From Euryarchaeota archaeon SM23-78 (lineage in GTDB: Archaea; Nanobdellota; Nanobdellia; Woesearchaeales; SM23-78), in contig LSSJ01000006.1 in assembly GCA_001595785.1 (NCBI GenBank), positions 1 to 33,457 on the forward strand: DNA of 33,457 bases, written 5' to 3'. The translations under genes and the position numbers were made by a program. Of the stretch, positions 28,900 through 33,457 are shown in pieces. The notes below the pieces were generated by a model, which saw only the letters and a list, made by a program, of their open reading frames with translations, ran no database searches and was not told where the DNA came from. Position 1 is the stretch's first letter, and every line of letters begins with the position of its first letter.

Positions 28900-30534
28900 T
28901 TAGTACTCAGGCATCCCGCCAGAAGGCATCTGAGGCATCTTACCCCCGCCTTCTGCTCCACTACCGGCAATAACATCATCAATCCTTAATATCATCACAG
29001 CAACCTCTGCAGCACTGCTAACAGCCTGGGTCTTAATCTTTAATGGTTCAATAACACCATGCTTCCAAGCATCAATGATTTTTCCTGTAAAAACATTTAT
29101 TCCAGCCCATTTCTGTTTTTTATCATGAGCAGCCCTTAGCTCTGTAAGCACATCAATCGGGTCTAAGCCAGCATTTTCTGCAAGGGTTCTTGGAATAATC
29201 TCCATTGCCTCTGCAAATGCCTTTACTGCCAGCTGCTCTCTACCACTAAGTGATTCTGAATATTTAAGCAGGTTTCTGCTCAGCTCAATCTCAGGGCTTC
29301 CTGCACCACCAACAGCTTTATGATTCTTTAGAGAAGCAATTATATCACCAATCGCATCTTCCACTGCTCTCTTAACCTCATCAACAACATGCTCTGTGCT
29401 GCCCCTCACCAAAAGGGTTACTGCTTTTGGATTACTGCATTTCATAACATAAGTCATTGCTTCATCACCAACTTTTGTTTCCTCAACAATGCCTGCTTTT
29501 CCAAGGTCTTTTGCTGATAAATCATTAAGATCAGTAATAATGTTCCCTCCTGTTGCCTTTGCAAGCTTTTCCATATCAGTCTTGCTAATCCTTCTACAAG
29601 CAAAAATTCCTTTTTTTGCAAGAAAGTGCTGAGCAGTGTCATCAACTCCTTTTTGACAGAATAAAACATTAGCTCCTGATGCAGATATTTTATCAACCAT
29701 CTTCTTAAGCATGTTCTCTTCCATATCAAGGAAGGCTTGCATCTTCTCAGGGTCTGTAATACTGATTTTTGCATCAATCTCAGTGTTCTTAACCTCAACT
29801 GCAGAGTCAATAAGGGCAATCCTTGCATTCACCACTTTCTTAGGCATAGAGGAATGAATCCTTTCCTTGTCAAGCACAATACCCTCAATAAGAGTGCTGT
29901 CCTCAACACCCCCGCCAATCTTTTTCTCAAGCTTAATATCATCCTTATCCATGTTATTACCTTCCTTGGTCTTGGTGATAATTCTCTTAACACCCTTAAC
30001 AACCAGGTCTGCTAATAAGTCTTTTGAACTCTCTGCTCCTTTACCAGTCATGGCAGTAATAGCGATATTTTTTAACAGAGCATCATCTGTTTCTTTAACA
30101 TTCTCAGCAATAGTATTAAGAATCTGTCTTGCCTTCTCCCCAGCAAGTCTATACCCCTTTGCAATAACAGTTGGATGAATCTCTTGGTCAAGCAAGTCTT
30201 CTGCTTTTTTTAAAAGCTCACCTGCAAGCACAACAGCCGTGGTTGTTCCATCACCAACCTCATCCTCCTGAGTCTTAGCAACCTCTACAATCATCTTAGC
30301 AGAAGGATGTTCTATGTTCATCTCTTCAAGGATTGTAACACCATCATTAGTAACAATAACATCACCCACACTATCAACAATCATCTTATCCATGCCCTTA
30401 GGCCCAAGGGTTGTGCGCACTGTTTCTGCTACTAGCTTGGCTGCCATTATGTTCATTCTCTGAGCATCCTTGCCAGTAGTTCTCTTAGTGTTTTCAGGAA
30501 GAATAAAAATTGGTTGTACTTCTCTATTAGCCAT
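28900..30534 (-). CDS. thsA: Thermosome subunit (group II chaperonin)
   Basis: A 544-residue ATP-driven folding chaperonin that forms double rings in the cytoplasm. The equatorial domain shows [27 protein letters not shown], and the nucleotide-binding [15 protein letters not shown]. The apical part carries [18 protein letters not shown], with the helical protrusion of group II chaperonins between. The return equatorial half has [31 protein letters not shown] and the catalytic-Asp region around [18 protein letters not shown]. The tail is Gly/Met-rich ([16 protein letters not shown]). GGAGGT lies ~10 nt before ATG 30534. A TATA-like AGTATTTAAA near 30605 fits a leader of ~45 nt. Only one subunit gene is in the window. 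Confidence 0.97.
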   Translation of the reverse strand: MANREVQPIFILPENTKRTTGKDAQRMNIMAAKLVAETVRTTLGPKGMDKMIVDSVGDVIVTNDGVTILEEMNIEHPSAKMIVEVAKTQEDEVGDGTTTAVVLAGELLKKAEDLLDQEIHPTVIAKGYRLAGEKARQILNTIAENVKETDDALLKNIAITAMTGKGAESSKDLLADLVVKGVKRIITKTKEGNNMDKDDIKLEKKIGGGVEDSTLIEGIVLDKERIHSSMPKKVVNARIALIDSAVEVKNTEIDAKISITDPEKMQAFLDMEENMLKKMVDKISASGANVLFCQKGVDDTAQHFLAKKGIFACRRISKTDMEKLAKATGGNIITDLNDLSAKDLGKAGIVEETKVGDEAMTYVMKCSNPKAVTLLVRGSTEHVVDEVKRAVEDAIGDIIASLKNHKAVGGAGSPEIELSRNLLKYSESLSGREQLAVKAFAEAMEIIPRTLAENAGLDPIDVLTELRAAHDKKQKWAGINVFTGKIIDAWKHGVIEPLKIKTQAVSSAAEVAVMILRIDDVIAGSGAEGGGKMPQMPSGGMPEY

Positions 30535-30635
30535 TTTAATCTAAACCTCCAATTAGTATAAAAACAAGTATTACTGTTAGACGAGAGAATAGGTAATGGT
30601 TTAAATACTTTATGGAAGCATGTCCAATGCAAAGC

Positions 30636-31031
30636 CTAATCAAAAGTCTTTTTCTCAACCAAACCCTTTTTTTTAAGCCTGCGCAAAATCCACCTTTCCT
30701 TTGACACTAAATACTCCAAATAAGGCCAAGTAAAAGGGAAGCGTTTCAAAGCCTTTTCTTCTCTTCTCTGAGTCTTATAATAACTCATAAAGGTTTTCTT
30801 TTTTATACCACCATAAGAACTCACAGTAATCCCGCTGGTGTCTTTATGTATTACAATACCGCTCTGATTTTCAGGAAGATAATAAAAGTAGTGTTTGGCA
30901 TCAGGAGAAGCAATGCTTTCCTCTAACGCACCTATGTATTCACCTTTTCCTTTTAAGTCTTCTAGATAACTTATTTGCGCAGATAGTTTATTTCTTTGCA
31001 ATGCAAGTTCTTCTATGATTTTTTCAATCAT
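30636..31031 (-). CDS. Hypothetical protein with N-terminal coiled coil
   Basis: 131 residues. A coiled-coil N-terminus (MIEKIIEELALQRNKLSAQI) is followed by a beta-rich middle (KHYFYYLPENQSGIVIH, ISYGG-type turn in VSSYGGIKKK). A basic C-terminus with many Arg/Lys (ERWILRRLKKKGLVEKK) could bind nucleic acid (inference). The frame runs on to TTG 31100, but that start lies inside a structured intergenic repeat. GTATATATTTATT (about 31055-31067) fits a leaderless start at ATG 31031. Family not recognised. Confidence 0.65.
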   Translation of the reverse strand: MIEKIIEELALQRNKLSAQISYLEDLKGKGEYIGALEESIASPDAKHYFYYLPENQSGIVIHKDTSGITVSSYGGIKKKTFMSYYKTQRREEKALKRFPFTWPYLEYLVSKERWILRRLKKKGLVEKKTFD

Positions 31032-31090
31032 TCTAAAAAAAGGAATGTTAAAATAAATATATACTTTTCTATAATGTTCAGACAGGTCTG

Positions 31091-31231
31091 ATACTGTCAA
31101 GTTTTAGACGTCTGTGCCTTCATTTGCCGAATTTACGTAGTAAATGAAGGCAAGGCCAGACGGAGCAGAACACGTCCCCATACGAAGTAGGGGGGTTGTG
31201 GTCTGCGGAGTAGGATAAAACTTGACAGTAT
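31091..31231. other. Free-standing structured element with ends like the tRNA-Ala intron
   Basis: A perfect 16-bp inverted repeat, ATACTGTCAAGTTTTA (31091-31106) with its complement (31216-31231), encloses two arms. Arm 1: CGTCTG/CAGACG around GCCTTCATTT/AAATGAAGGC. Arm 2: GCAGA/TCTGC around CCCC/GGGG with loop ATACGAAGTA. It is GC-richer than its surroundings and lies between two divergent genes. The inner end of the repeat, CAAGTTTTAG...TAAAACTTG, equals the ends of the tRNA-Ala intron. Confidence 0.75.
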
Positions 31232-31251
31232 GGAAAGATTTGATAATAAAC

Positions 31252-31259
31252 TTTATAAA
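31252..31259 (+). promoter_or_regulatory. TATA box of the TIM-barrel gene
   Basis: TTTATAAA is centred ~28 nt before ATG 31283, spaced for a leaderless mRNA. Confidence 0.6.
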
Positions 31260-31282
31260 AGTAACTACTTTCCAGAAAGAGC

Positions 31283-32134
31283 ATGTTATGGGCGGGTCAG
31301 AACAAGCACTGGGGAAACATCGAAGAAGGCACCCAATTCTGGTTAGAATTAGGAATAAATCATGTCATGGTAAAAGATTATCAAGACACTCCATTAATAA
31401 CTCGAGAAGGAGAGCTACAACTAGATACCTTTGAAAAACTAAGTAAACTCCAAGAAAAATACAAGGTTAAATACCATTTCCATCCTTGCAACCTAGTTGC
31501 AAAGAAGACCTACTTAACACCAGCCATAAAAGAAGCACAACCTATTCTAAAAGGGTTTTTAAAAGACCTGGACACCATCATATCTGACCACGGATTCTAT
31601 CCCTTAATAACCCTTCATTTGCCTTTTATTACACATCAAAGATACAAGATAGATATTGATGAGAAGAGTGCTCTAGAATTAAGTGTTGATTTTTATCAAG
31701 ACTTAGACCTAAAATCAAGATTGGCTCTGGAAACCATGCATGACCCTTATAAGAATAAAAAAAAACCAAATAATAATCTGCTAGGATATAAACCAGAGCA
31801 CTTCACAAAAATCATAGGAGAGAAAAATACACAAAAGAAAAACATAGGTTTATGCATAGACACAGGCCATCATAACATGACTGAAACACCAACCCAAGAC
31901 TTTCTAGAACTACCTTATCCTATCTACTCTGTTCATCTCAATGGGAATAATTGGGAAGAAGATGAGCACGCTCTTCCAAACTACCTATCAGTAAGAGACT
32001 TCAAAGCAACTATTAAAGCAATAAAGAAATGTGAAGGACCAATAGTTCTTGAAATAAAGAGGAATAATTATTCCAAAAACCAGATTAAGGAGTGCCTTGA
32101 TTACTGGAAGAACCTTGCAAGTTATGAAGCATGA
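31283..32134 (+). CDS. Xylose isomerase-like TIM-barrel protein (sugar isomerase/AP endonuclease 2 superfamily)
   Basis: 283 residues. Strand/helix periodicity fits a TIM barrel, with metal-site candidates at strand ends: Glu in RLALETMHD, Asp/His in GLCIDTGHHN, His/Asn in VHLNGNNWEEDEH and Glu in IVLEIKRNN. The HFHPCN and LHLPFI strands also carry His. This set fits sugar-phosphate isomerases/epimerases or endonuclease IV. It is shorter on the DNA-binding motifs of Nfo, so a sugar-type role is more likely, but the substrate is unknown. ATG 31283 lies ~28 nt from its TATA box. Confidence 0.8.
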   Translation: MLWAGQNKHWGNIEEGTQFWLELGINHVMVKDYQDTPLITREGELQLDTFEKLSKLQEKYKVKYHFHPCNLVAKKTYLTPAIKEAQPILKGFLKDLDTIISDHGFYPLITLHLPFITHQRYKIDIDEKSALELSVDFYQDLDLKSRLALETMHDPYKNKKKPNNNLLGYKPEHFTKIIGEKNTQKKNIGLCIDTGHHNMTETPTQDFLELPYPIYSVHLNGNNWEEDEHALPNYLSVRDFKATIKAIKKCEGPIVLEIKRNNYSKNQIKECLDYWKNLASYEA

Positions 32135-32204
32135 AAGAAATTATATAATTTTCCCTTAACATTTTCCACAACCTTTATTAACAATCTCTTATTTGCGTTT
32201 TTTT

Positions 32205-32990
32205 ATGAGGTGGCCAGCTTTTATCATATTAATCATACTCTTATCTTTTCCAGCTCTTGCTCTTGACCAGCTCACAGGCTTTATTAATGACGAGGCAAAT
32301 GTTATTTCTGCTGAGTATGAGAATCTGCTTAACCAGGAACTCTATGACTTAAAGCTTAATACATCTGTTGAGATGGCTGTTGCTACTGTAAGCACCACAG
32401 GAGATGTTCCTTTGGAAGAATACTCTATTGAACTTGCTCATAACACTCTGGGGGAAAAAGAAAAAGATAATGGCTTATTAATCTTCTTAGCTGTTGATGA
32501 TCGTGCTTATAGAATAGAAGTTGGCTATGGACTTGAACCAATAATTCCTGATGTGCTTGCTGCAAGGATTGGTAATGAGGTTATGAGGCCTAGGTTTGCA
32601 GAAGGCAATTATGAGCAGGGTCTGCTTGACGGAGTGCTTGCTGTAAGCGCAGTGCTAAAAGGTGATGAGAGCTGGGAGACTACAGGAACAGGGGCTTCAA
32701 ATATTGATTATGATAGAATAAAGCTGGGTTTCTGGGCGTTCTTTATACTTGTCATCATCATAGCAAATATTATTGCTGGTTACAGGCATGCAAAAAAAAA
32801 GACTAAAGGCAAGAGAAAAAAAGGAGCAAGACCTGATACAGGCGACTTCCTAGCTGCTTGGTTTATAGCCAGCATGTTTGGCAGAGGAGGAAGAGGAGGT
32901 GGAGGTTTTGGAGGCTCTGGCGGCTTAGGAGGCTTTGGTGGATTTGGCGGTGGAGGCTTTGGAGGAGGAGGCTTTAGTGGCCGTTTTTGA
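32205..32990 (+). CDS. TPM-domain membrane protein with Gly-rich tail
   Basis: 261 residues. A signal peptide (FIILIILLSFPALALD) is followed by a TPM domain (~22-145). This shows the opening TGFINDEANVIS, then VEMAVATVSTTGDVPLEEYS, NGLLIFLAVDDRAYRIEVGYGLE and NYEQGLLDGV, the usual order in YgcG-type proteins. A transmembrane helix follows (LGFWAFFILVIIIANIIAGY), then a Lys/Arg patch and a Gly/Phe-rich tail of FGG and GGGG repeats. TPM domains have been linked to membrane-protein or photosystem repair phosphatases, but the archaeal role is unknown. ATG 32205 is preferred over in-frame TTG 32193 because CTTTATTAA (~32172-32180) is spaced for it. Confidence 0.85.
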   Translation: MRWPAFIILIILLSFPALALDQLTGFINDEANVISAEYENLLNQELYDLKLNTSVEMAVATVSTTGDVPLEEYSIELAHNTLGEKEKDNGLLIFLAVDDRAYRIEVGYGLEPIIPDVLAARIGNEVMRPRFAEGNYEQGLLDGVLAVSAVLKGDESWETTGTGASNIDYDRIKLGFWAFFILVIIIANIIAGYRHAKKKTKGKRKKGARPDTGDFLAAWFIASMFGRGGRGGGGFGGSGGLGGFGGFGGGGFGGGGFSGRF

Positions 32991-32991
32991 A

Positions 32992-33086
32992 ATGCTGCCT
33001 TGGAGTGTTTCCAGGAGAAGCGCCGATTTATGCAGGCGCTTCGACGCAAATCCTGTGAGGTACGAGCAGAAAAACCTCCGCAGCAT
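32992..33086. ncRNA. GC-rich structured element / ncRNA candidate
   Basis: ATGCTGC (32992-32998) pairs with GCAGCAT (33080-33086) around three arms. These are TGGAG/TTCCA; CAGGA/TCCTG enclosing GAAGCGCC...GGCGCTTC; and GAGGT/ACCTC. It starts right after the stop codon of the TPM gene and is much richer in GC than flanking DNA, as archaeal structural RNAs are in AT-rich genomes. The strand is not determined. It is not a tRNA: no T-loop or anticodon arm can be drawn. Confidence 0.55.
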
Positions 33087-33118
33087 GAAAGAAGAATTTA
33101 AATACTAAACATTATTTC

Positions 33119-33123
33119 GAGGT
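33119..33123 (+). promoter_or_regulatory. Shine-Dalgarno site of the zinc-ribbon gene
   Basis: GAGGT lies exactly 7 nt before ATG 33131 and overlaps the in-frame GTG at 33122, excluding the latter as start. Confidence 0.7.
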
Positions 33124-33130
33124 GAATATT

Positions 33131-33361
33131 ATGGGATTATTTGGAAAAAAGAAATTTGACGAGCATGATCCTGAGATTAATTGCCCCAGATGCCATGTCC
33201 CTATGATAAAGAAGACAAGGATGGGAGTAACCATTGATAAGTGCAAGAAATGCGAGGGTATCTGGCTTGATGGTGGTGAGATAGAAAAAATATTAATGAA
33301 GATAGAGGAGGAGAGAAAGAAATTTGAGCAAAGACAGAAAAAGTTTAAGAAAAAGAAATAA
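33131..33361 (+). CDS. TFIIB-type zinc-ribbon protein (zf-TFIIB family)
   Basis: 76 residues. After a short MGLFGKKKF start, a single zinc ribbon is seen: INCPRCHVPMIKKTRMGVTI followed by DKCKKCEGIWLDGGEIEKIL, i.e. CxxC...CxxC with the GIWLDGGE signature of the zf-TFIIB family. A charged helix follows (EEERKKFEQRQKKFKKKK). These are small stand-alone proteins, not transcription factor B, and their role is unknown. A TATA-like TTTAAATA (33099-33106) lies upstream. ATG 33131 is chosen from the 7-nt spaced ribosome binding site. Confidence 0.85.
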   Translation: MGLFGKKKFDEHDPEINCPRCHVPMIKKTRMGVTIDKCKKCEGIWLDGGEIEKILMKIEEERKKFEQRQKKFKKKK

Positions 33362-33396
33362 AATGAACCTCCTCGCCTTAAGGCGAGGTATCATTT
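33361..33396. terminator. Nested hairpin after the zinc-ribbon gene
   Basis: A perfect 18-bp palindrome CCTCGCCTTAAGGCGAGG (33371-33388) is enclosed by AAATGA/TCATTT. Its place right after the stop codon suggests a transcript 3' end structure. T-runs (33415-33419) follow downstream. Confidence 0.5.
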
Positions 33397-33422
33397 GAAA
33401 TAAAAACAAAATATTTTTTATG

Positions 33423-33447
33423 CAACGAAAGTTGAAAGCTTTCGTTG
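33423..33447. repeat. Hairpin near the right window edge
   Basis: CAACGAAAG (33423-33431) pairs with CTTTCGTTG (33439-33447) over a 7-nt loop. It may belong to a larger element that continues beyond the window. Confidence 0.5.
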
Positions 33448-33457
33448 TTGATAGTAG

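Noticed and set aside
31222-31434. Plus-strand frame overlapping the TIM-barrel gene
   Set aside because: Its start lies in the structured element upstream of the TATA box, and the other frame encodes the metal-site motifs.
32992-33086. tRNA with long variable arm
   Set aside because: A 7-bp closing stem is present, but no T-loop TTCNANN, D-loop GG or anticodon arm can be placed on either strand.

Overview
The window is archaeal and AT-rich, most likely from a small-genome DPANN lineage (Woesearchaeota/Pacearchaeota-like; the lineage is inferred). The archaeal evidence is direct: transcription factor E, Cbf5, archaeal-type ProRS and GluRS, a group II chaperonin, archaeal cytidylate kinase, RtcA, a DUF357 protein, TATA-box promoters placed for leaderless mRNAs, and tRNA genes with introns. 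There are no rRNAs, transposases or CRISPR arrays. Most genes are housekeeping, arranged singly or in pairs on both strands, with structured DNA in the gaps.

Layout. 1-1791 (-): the N-terminal 597 residues of a secreted Cys-rich repeat protein cut by the window edge. 1977-5408: Cbf5, small membrane and helical proteins, a DUF1385 protein and a 44-bp tandem repeat. 5510-9960: a large acidic coiled-coil protein, RtcA and a GT-A glycosyltransferase. 9988-12949: a junction-forming repeat, an acidic lipoprotein, a secreted coiled-coil protein and a membrane-anchored winged-helix protein. 13035-19037: cytidylate kinase, TFE, ProRS, a PIN-domain protein and small genes. 19040-22887: a tRNA with an anticodon-loop intron, cation exchanger, HIT, HAD, SGNH hydrolase, a YfcE-like phosphodiesterase and a tRNA-Ala gene interrupted in its T-loop. 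22967-26534: methyltransferase, GluRS, DUF429 and a half-length histone-fold gene followed by a duplicated copy of its 3' end. 26541-28171: coiled-coil proteins and a cluster of very small ORFs with structured leader. 28181-33361: thermosome, TIM-barrel protein, TPM-domain membrane protein, zinc-ribbon protein and two structured intergenic elements.

The most notable observation is the tRNA-Ala(GGC) gene at 22654-22887 (-). Its two parts are separated by 160 nt, and they rejoin at T-loop position 59/60 to give a complete cloverleaf with the G3:U70 alanine identity pair. The junction folds as a near-canonical bulge-helix-bulge. The intron ends (CAAGTTTTA / TAAAACTTG) recur at the ends of a free-standing structured element at 31091-31231, which hints at a family of intron-like elements.

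Two start-site classes are visible. Some genes have GGAGGT-like Shine-Dalgarno sites, often exactly 7 nt before the start. Others have a TATA box about 25 nt before the start codon (leaderless). I used both to correct several starts. All functions are assigned by reading sequence motifs; no database search was run.
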